Shown: positions 49,511 to 62,744, counted from the stretch's first letter. The stretch: DNA of 64,000 nucleotides from Sipunculus nudus (GCA_026874595.1 CM049306.1:79882142-79946141); one strand, 5' to 3'. Notes: generated by a model from the sequence alone, not told the origin. Translations and numbers: made by a program.

Positions 49511-49985
49511 TATTAATAATAATAATAATAATAAAAACATATGATTAACGACTAGAAAACATTATAATGCTTAACATATGCTTATTGAACAAACGCAGTG
49601 CACTTGGCATGAATGAGTCTCTGAAACTATTTGTTGTGCACCTAATGGACTAAATACGTCTTCCAGATTTCAACCATCTGATTGCTCCACTCAACGGATG
49701 CTGACTTCTCATCATGATTTTAAACTTACTCAGTACCTGTAGACAATACACGCTTTCAAAGTTTTCTAAGTCTACAACAATAATACTTTCTGCAGTTTTA
49801 CTCGTTCTTTCCAATCTTTCTTTGTTAGCGACACTCAAAGTATTCCACCAGCAGATAATACTGAAGGTGACCGCACTTTGTACAACAGGTGTGTAAAACA
49901 AAGTAAGTATTTTCTTATCAATATGAAAGCATTTAAGTTTTCTGAGAAAGAACATCCTTTGACTGCCTTTTTTACATAAGGCGTC
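49511..49985 (-). mobile_element. LINE 3' fragment with (ATT)n tail, copy 1
   Basis: The minus-strand frame 49650-50024 carries RMFFLRKLKCFHIDKKILT, FYTPVVQSAV and NKERLERTSKTAE, which is the C-terminal part of a non-LTR retrotransposon polymerase (Rex/CR1-like by pattern). On the minus strand the element ends in an ATT-type tail (49511-49534). It lies within the satellite-like sequence, since satellite units occur on both sides. It is severely 5'-truncated. Confidence 0.78.
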
Positions 49986-50339
49986 TGTGTTATTGGCTGC
50001 CATATTAAATAGCACCATAACCAAAAAAATATAGGCTTAAAAATAGTTTCCTTAGACTGCTTGACACTGAAAACATTAGCAATGACACCAGAACCAATCC
50101 CATACATTAATTGCTTGGTTTACCATGCATGATTCAATGGTACAACGACCATATAAGCCTCTCTGAGACATGTATATTGATTTTGCGACATATTTTTGAC
50201 TGCCTCTTACTTCTTCATTACATAAATTCTGATCATTATATCGCCCATCCGTATACGCACATACCTTTTCAAGACAATGCGTGAGTGATTCCATATTCGT
50301 GCCTGCGTATTCGATTGGCAATTTTTCGTGAAGTAAATT

Positions 50340-50780
50340 TAAGCTCCGTGCTTAACGGAATAATAACAGTTGTTTGACGGCGCCCATGTATAGCTTTAAA
50401 GACTTACAGCCCTGTAAATGAAAGAGTATGACGGCTGATCGTGTTAAGTTTAACTCATTTACTTATAATTACAAAATCACTAAGGATCTCGTTTTTATAA
50501 TACTGACCCAAAACAAATATTAAATTTGAGGACTGAAGGTTCACCTAAAAAGTAAGGTTTCAGAAAAAGGCCTACAGGCCTAATGCGAACCTGTGCAATG
50601 GGATACATCAGGTATAATGCTTGGCCATCATTTGAAAAGTATTTTATTACTTTCAAGTACCTGTGTGACATGTACATGTAAAATGCAAGTAATAAACATT
50701 TTGAACCCGAGTACAAGCACCAATTACACCATCGTTACTCCTGAAATACTGGCATGGATGGACACTACACAAAAATAATT
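50340..50780. other. Channel intron 2, nothing recognised
   Basis: Short open frames on both strands (50495-50716 and 50593-50778) have no family resemblance. Confidence 0.45.
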
Positions 50781-51250
50781 TTTGGTGGCACCACCAGTCT
50801 TATTTATGAATAAGCTATTGAAGGTGTATGGATATGCAAAATTTCAGGCAGATACTTCAAACCACTCTTGAGCTTTGAGCACAGATGCATGAAACCCCTG
50901 AGAAAAACAATTTGTAGGGGCGCCAAAGGTCCTGTTACAACGAAACTATTTGAGATATATGGACATGCACAATTTCAGGCTGTCGTGTCAAATAACTACT
51001 GAGATATCAACTAGGACATACATCGTGCAAAATTATTGCAGGTGGCGCAAACAGCCTTTCGTAGACTAAGCTCTCCGAGATGGAGAAACATGAACAATTT
51101 CATGCTGATATATCAAATCCCTCGCGATAAAAAGATAGGACATACACTGTAAAAATGATGTTGGCAACACCAGTCTAGTGTAAGAGAAAGCCATCAAAGG
51201 TGCATAGATAGGCCAAAATTTCAAGCTGATACATCAAACATCTCAATCAG
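50781..51250. repeat. Degenerate tandem repeat, about four units of 120-132 bp
   Basis: The anchor AATTTCAGGC-type word followed by GATA-TTCAAA recurs near 50839, 50971, 51096 and 51217. Each unit also has a GGTGGC-CCA-CAGTC block and GAGATATGGACATGCA-like sequence. The next ~340 bp (to 51590) hold shorter imperfect repeats around CTGCACTGAGTGAACT and TTGCCAAATCTGA. Confidence 0.75.
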
Positions 51251-51699
51251 GTGCCCTCGATAATGACAAAGCTCAACTGAGGAAGGCAGTTGCCCCTAAG
51301 TGAACTGAAACTAATGTGCAGCTGCAGCTAGTGCACTGAGTGAACTCTTGACCTGTACCTGGCTGCACTGAGTGAACTTTTTAGCTGTTGTCAAATCTGA
51401 TACATATTGGAGTCTGCCAAAGCTATAAAGGGAAACAAACTGAAACTTGTCCTGTTGCCAAATCTGAAATAGTTGACAGTCTGCCAAGCTATTTATAGAT
51501 ACAGCCAATATCTTTGCTTGTTGCAAAATCTGTTTATACATACTGAAAGACTTTGGCTACAATGCTTTTTTTCAAGCTGACATATCAATAAGATTTGTTT
51601 TATTAATGTTTATAAAAAATAACAGATGCCTAAAGGAAAGAAAGTCTCGCTTGATAAGTCGCGAGCCTATGCGAGATTTAGGACATGGGTATTTCCGGT

Positions 51700-52060
51700 G
51701 TAGCTTCCGAATGTTTTTCTGTATATATATATGTATGTTTATATATATATGTTATATATTTACTATACATATTTGTGATTATGTATATGTTAATATAATA
51801 AGACAACGTAACTAAATTATGTTACAGGCATTATATATTTATATTACCTATTTGTGTATATACATATATATGTATATATATGTGTATGTGTTTATGAAAT
51901 ATTTATTATATACAACAATAATAAAACTATACAACAATATAAATATTTTATTATATACATATTCCATGTACATATTATATATATATAAATAGATTATAAG
52001 CATAATAAATTTGTATTCATATATATATATATCAGTTATAGATACGAGAAATTTATTATT
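51700..52060. repeat. AT-rich low-complexity tract
   Basis: TATATG/TATATA-rich sequence with no stable unit, interspersed with ATTTATTAT words. Confidence 0.7.
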
Positions 52061-52232
52061 TTATTGCATATTATTTAAATAGGAATATAGTTTGATTATG
52101 TAAAAAAATATAAAAATCACTATAAAACATATCTTAGGCATCACAAGGAAAATGACCACATATAAGATAAGATTTCATTCATTGCCAATAAGAAACTGTG
52201 TCTCAAGCATGTGATATTTGGCACAACTAAGT

Positions 52233-53260
52233 CATTATTAATAATATAGTAATAATAATAAAACTGTGTAAAAGAATATGATTAATGACCAGAAACGAAT
52301 ATTAATATATTAAATTTGCTTATTGAACAAACGCACTGCACTGTGCATGAATGAGTCCCTGAAGCGAATTGTTTTGCACATGTTGGACTATTCGACTTCC
52401 AGATTTCATCAATCTAACAGCTCCACTCAACGGATGCTGACTTCTCATCATGGTTTTAAACTTTCTCATTACCTTTTGACAATACATACTTTCAAAGATT
52501 TCTTAGTCTGTACAAAAATACGTTCTGCAGGTTTGCTCGTTCTTTGTTAGCGACGCTCAAATTTTTTTAGCGACACTCAAATAATTCTATAAGCAGATAA
52601 CACTGCAAGTTATCACACTTAGTACAACAGACGTTTAAAACAAAGTAAGTTTTTTTTCTTATCTATAAGAAAGCAATTCACTTTTCTAAGAAAGTACATC
52701 CCTTGACTGACTTTTAAACATAAGGCGTCTGATTTATCTGACCATAACGTTACCAAAATATTTATACTGAGACACAATATCTACAGCATTACCATCAATG
52801 AGAGCAGGTAAGTAGCAGGTAGGTCTATTTCTGGGTTTAATTACAACTCATTGGTCTTTCTTACATTAAGTAAAACCTTATCACACCATGTGATAGCGTT
52901 TGCAATTTCTTGACGTCAGCGAGATTCAACAAAATCTAAGATTCTGCCGAGAAATTTAAAAATATCACATTTTGTTTGGTTAGACCGGAAGGACTTTGAT
53001 TACAGAATAAATAGCACAGGTGACATAACACACCCCTGTGGAGCAGTCGTACTGATACTACAGTTTGAAGAAACTACATTTCCTACTCTTCCACATTGCT
53101 TTCGGTTCGTTAGAAAGCCCAGAACCCACCTACAGATTTCATGGTAGATTGAGTTGTAACAACTAAGAAATAATGACGTGGTTGAATGGTGTTAAGCGCC
53201 GAATTAAAGTCAATGAACATAATGCTAGCATATGTATTCTGTTTATCTAAGTGAATTGTC
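52233..53260 (-). mobile_element. LINE 3' fragment with (ATT)n tail, copy 2
   Basis: About 52310-52730 is clearly the same sequence as 49560-49985 (GCTTATTGAACAAACGCA, CCACTCAACGGATGCTGAC). This copy extends further 5' into the reverse transcriptase. A minus-strand reading across frameshifts near 53020-53050 resembles the PQGCVMSPVLF-type motif, and 52830-52880 resembles the NPEIDLPAT region. The tail at 52233-52262 is again ATT-type. It contains a short internal duplication of TTAGCGACRCTCAAA near 52543-52580. It is dead. Confidence 0.75.
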
Positions 53261-55482
53261 TTTATAATTTCCATTTTTTTAATATTTAATTTTACATTTT
53301 ATGATTAATTCAATTTCTTGGATAACGATAAGAACATTAAAATTCTATTACATTCGTATTATATTGATTTGACCGGTATAGCTTTATAACTGATATCATT
53401 TACATTTTTATAAGTGGCTATATGTAGAATTTGAAAAGCGTAATATAAAAATATGAAAAAAATATGATTTATAATTAACATATGTTCCATTATCTATATA
53501 TATTATAATTATCATAATTTCATTATTATCATAAGGAGTGGGTAATATTTTACAAATTAGGGAAATCAGATACCCTATCCACCTAAATTTATGTACCTAC
53601 ATAAAAAACCGTAGAAAATTTTTTTCCCCAGAAAGTGTAACTCCCCTATACACCCCTTCCGAAGTTTGCATAAAATATCAAAAATTAATTTTTAAGTCTT
53701 TTTTTTATATATTCTTCAACTCTTACAGGTCTCCTAAACAATTTGAAGTTGTGTAAAACATGCTGTTATGATCATATTAACTTGTGCTGATGTATTATTA
53801 CCATAGTTTACTGATATAAGTAGTATATGGCCTTAGATTTGCCTCAAGACGTGGATAAATCGAACAAATGAAGAAATGAGTATAACCATATAGTCATCAG
53901 CCATATTGATATTTTGAAAAGATATACTAATATAATATGGTATAAAAGGTGGACTATAGCTTCCGAGTCCGAAAAAGATGTACAACACACTGCTAATAAA
54001 TCATTTTGGACTTTTGTTAAGATGGAAGTGCTGTCAGAAAGTTGTATGGGCTCAACAAAATCTACATTTGTCTAACATATTACAATTACTATATTCTTAT
54101 CCACGATTTTTCATGCCGATATGGTATTGTAAGTCCACACGTTAGTTTTAAAGTTTAGCATCTAAAATAATCTTGCTGTAAATGTGTTTAAAGCCGCACA
54201 GGAACATATTTTTCAAACAGAAAATGCACAAAATATATTTCGTTCATAAATATTTCCTTCAAGTGTTACAGATAAGGACTCGCAGGTTCAAGGTGCCCTT
54301 TTGGAACGATTCTTTCCTTGATTGGTTGATGCCCATATTTATTCAGATATGATCCCATTTTCAGGGTATAACTTCAAAACAGACAGGTGGACTGTATTTC
54401 CCCCACAAAACCCATACTGGCTACATGTGTCACAAAGTCTATGTCGACTCAGCAATATCTGTATTTATAAAAATCTTCAAGCTCAAAAAATAAAGCAAAG
54501 GAAGCGGGGGGAAAACATGGCTTTAAACAAGGTGTATCTGACAAATTCATGCTTTACGTCCAAACATATCCTTGTGAATCCTGTAGGAAACCTTAATTTA
54601 GGTAACAATTCCCCATATTCTATGAGCTTTGTGACTTTAAACACTTTGACAGTCAGACTCATCAGGGTTTTAATAGCTACTGCCCTAAAATTTATTAAAC
54701 GGTCACAAAATATAAATTATAAATGTCACATACCATTCCTACATTTAAACAAACTTTTCATTAGCCATACATTGTTTGGAAATTTACTTTGCATATGCAC
54801 CTTAGGCCAATTTATGTTTTCTAAAAAAATAGACATATCTACGAGGATCAAACACTAAAGGATTTGACTTTTTAGTATTTTTTAATATAAAACAACGAAT
54901 ATATATTATTTATAATTTACCAAGCTCATGAGAAATACATGTACTTCTACTCCAAAACCAAGTACGTAAAATTATGGTTTGCTAATGGTATGTCACTGAG
55001 CACTATCTCCCTCAGAGTGGGCGTGGTTCGAGTGAGGCAGGAATCGAAAAAAGGCATAGACTGGGAAACATTGATTAATTGTGTCTTAAAGTTAAAGGTT
55101 GTCTCTTTTATTTTCTGAAGAAACAGATTACCTTGTTCTGTGAAAAGTTTGCCACAACATGTAAAGCGTGGTAGTCATTAGGTTGTCCCCGGTAGTAGTT
55201 CCTTTTCTTCCTTCATTCAGTAGAGATAAAATGAGACTTTACTTCCCCATTAAAAGCAAAACAAGACAACATAAACCTTAATTTGCACATATTTAATTAA
55301 AACGTATAGCTTTGCTTCTATCAGGGACTACTGACTCCTATGTTATAGCTAAACAGAATAGCTTATATACATTAAATATTCAGGCGGCCTCGAGACCGAC
55401 TGTGGGTCTGATTGAGAGAGAGAAAAGAGATTCATTATACTAATTATCATTTCAGTTGACCTTATATTTACTGTAATACATG
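53261..55482. other. Channel intron 2, nothing recognised
   Basis: AT-rich. A 178-residue open frame at 54322-54858 has no recognisable domain and an unremarkable composition, so it is judged incidental. Confidence 0.5.
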
Positions 55483-55499
55483 ATATATATATATATATA

Positions 55500-55559
<60 letters not shown>
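55483..55559. repeat. (AT)n microsatellite
   Basis: AT dinucleotides with two short AA interruptions. Confidence 0.95.
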
Positions 55560-55560
<1 letters not shown>

Positions 55561-55599
55561 AAAGCAGTCTGGCAAAATGTGGCATGACCTCTTCCTCTC

Positions 55600-56640
55600 A
55601 TTTACTGCAGAAAATTTTACGTTAAATTGCCTGGGCTACCGATGATAATGCCCTGGCTAGCTTTTATAACCTTCTGAAGTGCGTGACAGGGTTCAGGATT
55701 ATAGATGGTAGATTACTGATGGATCTAATGCAGTTTGTCTGCAATGACTCTGTATAAGTGTTGATATTTCTCTCATTGATGACACTCTTTACTTTTAACG
55801 GTGCATGCAGTTTGTAGAGAGTAACGGGTAGCATATTTTTGCAGGTTTTATACATTTTTTGATGGAGCTGAAGAAAACATAGGGGTCCTAGTTTCAGCAT
55901 AGTGCTGGGCCTGACTCTAAAGCTCCTCAAAACGGTTCTTTGTGGAGGCGAAAGACATTCTGTCAGACTGCGAAGGCCTTGGTTCATACTCACCAAGGAA
56001 TTCTTGGTTGACTCTTTTAGGAACCTAATGTTAACTCTTCCTCCATAACTACAATTCTACGACAGAGTATCATGGGACGTCAGCATGTTTTGCCAGTGGC
56101 AAAGTGATTAAAAAGATATGATTGTTTCAATTCATCAACATTGAATGTTCTATAGGCCCTGGGTGTTTCCTGGTGGACGGTGAAGTGTGCAGTGCAAGTA
56201 TATAATTGACTAGGCGGGTGCGTATCTAAAACACGGCTACATGCACGGCCCTGGTAATCCTGGATTCTAGTGCATCGCACCCTCGGCTTATGGCTTAGTG
56301 TGTGAAGTGGCACTGTTTTCATCTCGGAAACTTTCAATTTATTTTGTATTTTCTGTGATAGGTTGTTCTCTGCAGAGATGAATACTCAGACTCAGAATAC
56401 TCAAAAAATTTACTATTGCTACATGGACCAGGCACGCCCCTCTGATTTTTGTAGTCGTTACCCGATCTGGCACTCTAGGTCGACCAGAGAAAAGTGGATG
56501 GCTTTCAAAATTTCAAAGGAAGGATGCTGGCGAGATTTGGAAATAAGGCTCTCTTGCGTAGCAAAAGAGGTCTGGAGGTAGCGGTGTTTCATCAACTGCT
56601 CTTGATTAGGGTTTTAGACTGATAGCTGTGAGAAATGTTG
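55600..56640. other. Less AT-rich intronic block, unidentified
   Basis: About 1 kb with lower AT content than the surroundings. It carries longer minus-strand frames (55664-55996 and 56080-56337) and one plus-strand frame (56363-56581). The composition suggests a decayed element or pseudogene, but I recognise no motif and see no ends. Confidence 0.3.
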
Positions 56641-57687
56641 GGTTAATTGCAAATTATTCCTTTTCAATCTTCATCACCATGTACGCATCCTTAGCTTTGA
56701 TTCTTGAAAGGAAATGCTGCATCCTTCACTAAATCTTCTGTCTTTGAATAAACTATTATATTTTGGCATATTCTTGGAATGACAGTGACATAGATGTCAG
56801 AAACTAGAGGATAATTGGTTCTGTTACTAGCAAAGGTAGATGTAACGCCTAATACTCTTCTGTAGAGGGTCAATAGCAGCTTCTTAATGAAATTCTGTAG
56901 CTTTTAGGAGTATGAGATGATACCAGCCTTTTTTGACCTGATACATTTGACGCATGCCTAATTCAAACATTCCTAGACTATTTGCATTAATTGATAGTCC
57001 TATTTTGTATCTAATCTTGGAGTAACTACCTTATTACAGACATTAAACTGTCGTCAACGATTGAACAGATACTCCTTTCAACTATATCAGTGCAAAATTT
57101 TGGCTGAAATCTTGGATGTATAGGTTACCTGCACGTTCAGGTTTATTCACTAACATCTTTACCACTTGGTTAAATATTAACCCTATAAACAGGTACAGAC
57201 AGTTGATTTACAGACCATTACATGTAAAGGTTGATACGTACATTACCGCTCTATGATGAAAAATAAATGATTTATGTAAATACGTAATGTTTCTTTTGGT
57301 TTCATAGGATTTCTTGGCCCCAAAAACCAAGCAATAGATACCAGAATTGCAATTCTATGACGGAAAATGAATGATTAATGGCTATTTCTAAGGCTATGGC
57401 GGCCATTTTGGAAGTCATCTTAGATTTGTCGGTGACACAATCTACTAATTCACTAAATGAATCATGGCCAATTGAGGGGCTTGGTGGTTTTTAAACGCTA
57501 TTTTGCATTATCAACTTTCAGAAAATCATCACAAAAATTTGGTAAAAAATCATATTTATTAGTTTAAGGTCAGCAGTGTTTGATATTAAAGCTAGAAGAT
57601 TATCTGGAATGAGTGAAATTAGGCATGGGATTTTATACATATTAGTAAACATATTAAAAACCTATATCAAAGACCTTTTATTCCACC

Positions 57688-57689
<2 letters not shown>
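56641..57689. other. Channel intron 2; one degenerate satellite unit
   Basis: Near 57390-57500, GGCTATGGCGGCCATTTTGG and GGTGACACAATC recall the 47.7-49.4 kb satellite units. Nothing else is recognised. Confidence 0.4.
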
Positions 57690-57734
<45 letters not shown>

Positions 57735-57804
57735 ATTGAGATAAGATAAAGTGGAAGAGATGGTGTGTGATTGAAAAGACAAAATGACGCAGTCAAAGTT
57801 ACTG

Positions 57805-57854
<50 letters not shown>

Positions 57855-57901
57855 CATACATATATGTATATATGTATATATGTATATATATATATATATA
57901 T
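57690..57901. repeat. Two (AT)n microsatellites
   Basis: AT/ATG-type runs at 57690-57734 and 57809-57901, separated by about 75 bp of unique sequence. Confidence 0.95.
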
Positions 57902-57904
57902 GGG

Positions 57905-57990
57905 AATGAAGCATGATCTCAAACCCATGATCCATTAAGTCAGAGTGCTACCCACCACATATTTCGGCACGGTGACGTAGCATGGAGCAG
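57905..57990 (-). repeat. tRNA-derived SINE head (minus strand)
   Basis: The reverse complement reads GTGGGTAGCACTCTGACTTA (A-box-like, 57941-57953) and then GGGTTTGAGATC (B-box-like, 57915-57926) at tRNA-like spacing. It adjoins the (AT)n array, a common SINE 3' neighbour. A full tRNA fold is not evident. Confidence 0.45.
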
Positions 57991-58204
57991 GGAGAACTGG
58001 CGGCCTTATATGGTGTGCGGCATATATTATATGGACATGTATGAATAAAAATTATATATATTATATATATTATATTCCCCCTGAGCATGCAAAGTCGCCA
58101 TGCAGACACATTTGTCTAGTAGCACTCTGACGTAGTAACGTGACCGTCGTTGACCGTGACGTCACTTTGTTGTTTCCTATAAAAGTGTAAAAATACATGG
58201 AGGG

Positions 58205-58340
58205 TTATGGGATCTATCGTGGCTTAGTGTTTATAGCAGTCGTCCGGAAATCGGAAGATCATATGTTCGATTCCAATCGGCAGTGAACCGACATTTCTGT
58301 GTATTCAACTTCAATCTCTATATACAGTGAACTAGCATGA
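58205..58340 (+). repeat. tRNA-derived SINE head (plus strand)
   Basis: A box TGGCTTAGTGT at 58220-58230 and a near-consensus B box TGTTCGATTCC at 58264-58274 have normal tRNA spacing. The anticodon arm is poor (four pairs around a 5-base loop) and no proper acceptor stem is formed, so a SINE head is preferred over a functional tRNA. An (AT)n array follows at 58356. Confidence 0.55.
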
Positions 58341-58353
58341 CTATTCATACATC

Positions 58354-58355
<2 letters not shown>

Positions 58356-58427
<72 letters not shown>
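58356..58427. repeat. (AT)n microsatellite
   Basis: Uninterrupted AT dinucleotides. Confidence 0.95.
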
Positions 58428-58429
<2 letters not shown>

Positions 58430-61225
58430 AATAGTATATATGCTTGCAGAACGAATCCAATAGTGCTCTATTAGCGGGATGCTAAGAGCTTGTACATAGT
58501 ATTTAATTACTGAAATGTTCAGTTACACATTAACACGTGTTTTCGTGCTTTCATGCAATTATCAGATGTGATCTGTTAACGGTTGCTGTAGTTAATTACA
58601 TATATTGATTAAATATACAGAGTAAGGGATAGACTAACTGTGTGTGTGTGAAAAGACGGACAGTTTATGTAAACCCAGTGAAACAAGTGACACTGCATTA
58701 GAGGCAATGAAAATTATGTACTTACTGAATATAAACAGAAAAGAAAATTAGCCAGAAGGTGTTCTTTTTAATCTTAATTCACATTTTATGAAATATGCTT
58801 AATTGATGCATATGAACCATCCACCATTTACATGCCTAAAGAAAAAATTGCAAGTGTCTTCACATATGACCCACTTTCAACAACGCACCAGAACATTTTG
58901 ATACTGCTTTTTCCTGCTAATTTACGCATATAAATTTGAGCAATAATTTGAGTGTCCTAAAACTTGTACATAGTTTATTTAAAACATACAGTTTTCCCTT
59001 TCACTTGTAAATATGAGTTTCCTTACATCAAATAACTAAGAAAATAGGGGCTGCTCGTCCAGTTGGCACAAAAATTAAGATTATCATGATTTTTTCTTGT
59101 TGCTCCTTATATATGCAATATAGCTGATTACATATGTGATTTTACCTGAGAGGAAGATCAATCACCACTCCTCCCCGAAGCAAGCAAGCAACTTAATACT
59201 AATAACAGGCGTCATTTTTCAACTTAAGTTTCCAATCGGAATCCTTTTTCTTATTGCATTTATGCATATTTACATATGCAATTTAGTTTATTAATTGATG
59301 CGAATGTCTTTTTTTTAAATGATGAATAGAATACATGATAAAAATAAATGAGCAAAAGGATCAGTATTTGTTTTGTTAGGATGTTCCTTAAAATGCATAT
59401 TTTAACATTTAATATATATTTGCTTAAATTGCATAAATTATCTGCGAATTGATTCCTAAAAGATAAATTAGATAAAGTGATGTTATATTTAATTGAATTT
59501 GAACATTTTGTAAAAAGAGGTACATTAATTTGCTTAGGTTAAGCAAATGTATTATATTTCAATAATTTATTCAAAAATGCAAATCATCAATAAAAATGCA
59601 AGACATAAAACTGACTAATAAGAAATCGGTTATACAGGAAAAAATAGCCTAGAATCAATAAAGGAAGGTTTGAAAGTGACAATTATCGAATTTTTATGGG
59701 GTGTTTCCAGTCATATTACACATATTTAAAAATGCAAATTAAATAATAAGTTGATGCAAATGTGTAATTTATTTCATAAAATGATAAACAGAATACATAA
59801 TAAAGCTAAAAAGGATGAGCCTTTGTTAGGCTATTCTTATAGAAGAAAAATACATAGTTTAACAATAAAGTTTATAAAGATGCCTAATTTGCACGATTTA
59901 TTTGCAAAATACTGCTTAAATTCCCAACTTCATATAATGCAATATTATATTTGATCCAAACTGAACATTTTTCTACCCATCCCATTCTGTTAAATTAAAG
60001 CCAAAATTTTAATATATTTTAATATATTCATGTATAATAAAGTTTGCCAATTATCTCATTAAATATGCACGATACACTTATTGTTTAAGCAGGAATCCAT
60101 TCTACAGGAATAACTACCCTAGGATTATTTGAGAAAAGTTTGGTAGTAACGGTTATCGAATTGTTCTGGGTTCGGCCCTGTCTGTAGGCTGGGCTTGGCT
60201 CTACTAGGATAAACAAGACTACACTGAATAGACAAGAATACACTAGAATATACATAGACTTTATTATAAGAAAAAATAATTAGTACATGTAAAGATGTAT
60301 GATAAGACCAAAATAATGTGTTGCTCCATCGTCAGTTTAATCTGAACATGAATGTTCTTGTTTTGACACAAAAGTTTGTGGCAAAGTTTATACTTTTACA
60401 GGAAAACATTGTTGGAATCTATTTTGGCCATAACTGCAATTGAGGATGGCTTGGAAGAATTCACAGCAGTCTGGTGATGTTACAAAGTATCCATTTTAGT
60501 AAAACAAACTGGCCATCGTTTCTAAAGTGTTATACAGAAATAGATCCGGGGGGGGGGGGGATTGATGTCATACTTGCTGCTATTTATTCTGATTCACGCA
60601 GCCAAATTATGAACCCTCTTTGCTTAAGTGTGCCCAAATCATTTATCTCGTAGAGCTAGTTACAAATATCATGTCTCGAAGTAATAATAAAAGGCATGTA
60701 CTAGCTGAGCGGTTGATTCCACAGTCAGACAATGCATGAGTGATGCAATATTCTCAGGTGAACTTTTGCCTTTGGAAAGTGTGCTAAAATTCAAACTTTC
60801 TTTATGTTCTCATGCATATTCATTATTTGATAAAAAAATTGTTCATATTTAATCACTGCTGATGATGGTATTACACTATGAATAGTTAGGATGCAAATAC
60901 TGACTTTTGTTTAAAGAACTGTCCCTTTGCTCAAAAGTGAGGTGCAGTAATAACTATAACCTCAGTTTTGTCATCATTAAGTTTGAGGTTATGTCTTTCC
61001 ATCAGACTTTAAATCTAATGAATACCAATACTTCATGCGCTGAGGATTTTAATGTCCAATTCCCGTGTCATATACATATAGATAGTGAATAGTTTATAAG
61101 CACTATGGAGAAAAATTCGTTATGGTGTAAAGGTGTTCCGATTTTTTCAGGTCCAAGGGAAGGGGGGGGGGGGGCTTCCCTCCTAATTAACTCCTGCTTA
61201 CTATTAATTCTTTATATTTATGTAG
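58428..61225. other. 3' end of channel intron 2, nothing recognised
   Basis: AT-rich with poly-G tracts near 60549-60560 and 61164-61173. The intron ends TTTATGTAG at 61225. Confidence 0.5.
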
Positions 61226-61296
61226 GCTAACACAGGCAGATAAGCTTGGGCTCTACCGCTACATTAGTGATCTTTATTCAGGTCAAGGCGCTAATG
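61226..61296 (+). CDS. DEG/ENaC channel, exon 3
   Basis: Acceptor TTTATGTAG|GC completes the Arg codon left by exon 2. The donor is AATG|GTATGT, phase 1. It encodes residues 161-184, LTQADKLGLYRYISDLYSG and a few more. These directly follow the FPAVTIC..NSYR segment as expected for the start of the extracellular domain. The reading frame is consistent with the exons on both sides. Confidence 0.9.
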
Positions 61297-61745
61297 GTAT
61301 GTATCGCCATATCTATTTATTTATTTTTCTTAAAGGAATAATGTTGCTTGGCTTCCACTTGTCATTTTTTGTTTCATCTTAAAATGGTAATTAATTTTTA
61401 TACTTGCTTATCTGAAATTTGGGGCTACTCGAACTTATTCTAAATGAAGGACAAAATTGTAAAAAGTAAAATAATTCTAATGTAACCTTTTTCATTTTCA
61501 TATACAATCTAATAAAATAAATGTGAGCATTAAGTATTTTAAAATAGTATCTTAAATATTAATTATATATATACATATATATATACATATATACATATAT
61601 ACATATATAATAACGTATGTATTTTTTAAACGAGTCCAAGCTGTTGTTCTTAACAAAACGGAAGCTTACTCTAAAGGAAGCTGTGTAGTTGGTATCTTAA
61701 TTGATTGCATATTACGTCTGTTAAATTTCTGCTAATTTTTTTCAG

Positions 61746-61830
61746 TTTCGCCTCCTGTAAAGAGCGAGGAATACAATTCATCGGGTGTGATCTTAAGCCT
61801 GGCCCATCAGTTTGAGGATCTTATAACCAG
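61746..61830 (+). CDS. DEG/ENaC channel, exon 4
   Basis: Acceptor TTTTTTTCAG|TT and donor ACCAG|GTCAGA bound a short exon encoding residues 185-213. It ends LAHQFEDLITR, which leads into the conserved cysteine segment in exon 5. Phases match both neighbours (phase 1 in, phase 2 out). Confidence 0.9.
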
Positions 61831-62744
61831 GTCAGAAGACAATGTCTAATCCTCGCGTCATTGCCCGATCTGACCCAACTTTCTAACATGTTTTTATGGA
61901 GGTCACCGCCTACTTTTTTGTAATGCTAATTTAACTGATTTTAATCGAACTATGTGCATCTGCATAATTCCATTGACGAGCGGTACCACCTCCAGTTTAT
62001 ATCCTCGTGTAAACATAATCAGGCGACTACAGAAACTGCGGGCGTGGTTGTATATCACTTGCCCTCCCACCCACTCCCTTTGATATGTCATTACACCCCC
62101 CCGGCCCCAAAAATCGCATTGATTGGCTTCATGGGCTTCATCCCCGCAGTTGGTGACCCAGCGGCTACTGAGCTGTTCATCATATTGTTCAAGCCTGTGC
62201 ATAAGTGAAATACTGACAGAAAAACAGAGGAAAAGTTCTGATCCTAATATTAATCAATATGTCAGAGTTCAATCATGTTTATAACCTTCAGCCCCTGAAG
62301 AATATGTAATATTAATTAGTGGTATATCTGAAATGAATATCACAATATCGCTTAATTATGATTAAAAATTTAAATATACATGTATATAACATTTTTTTTC
62401 AATATTGACCGAAGAACTTTCTGTATTTTTCTTATTTTTCTTCTGTATAAGTTCTTAATGTAAAAAAGACCATAATATGAATGACGGTATGACATAATAA
62501 AATGAATACTATGTCGCTATTCTAATATAATTAAGGATGAATATACCGTCAAATACAGAGGCGGCACTTTTCATGAAACCTCGATGCCGCCCTTCTCTGA
62601 TAGGTAATTTACACAATATTTCAAGTCCAATGGTTCAAGGTCTATATCTTCTATACGCCCTGGCCATAGGAAATGTCATTGGCATAACATGAATTATTCA
62701 CAGGGCAAAGTTACTTTTTTAAAAAGTGAACTTGGTGCTAGAGC

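Noticed and set aside
54322-54858. 178-aa open frame on the + strand
   Set aside because: No recognisable domain, no splice or start context, and it lies inside the channel intron among noncoding DNA; length alone is not enough.
58205-58290. A genuine tRNA gene
   Set aside because: A and B boxes are present, but the anticodon arm has a 5-base loop and no acceptor stem closes; a SINE head fits better.
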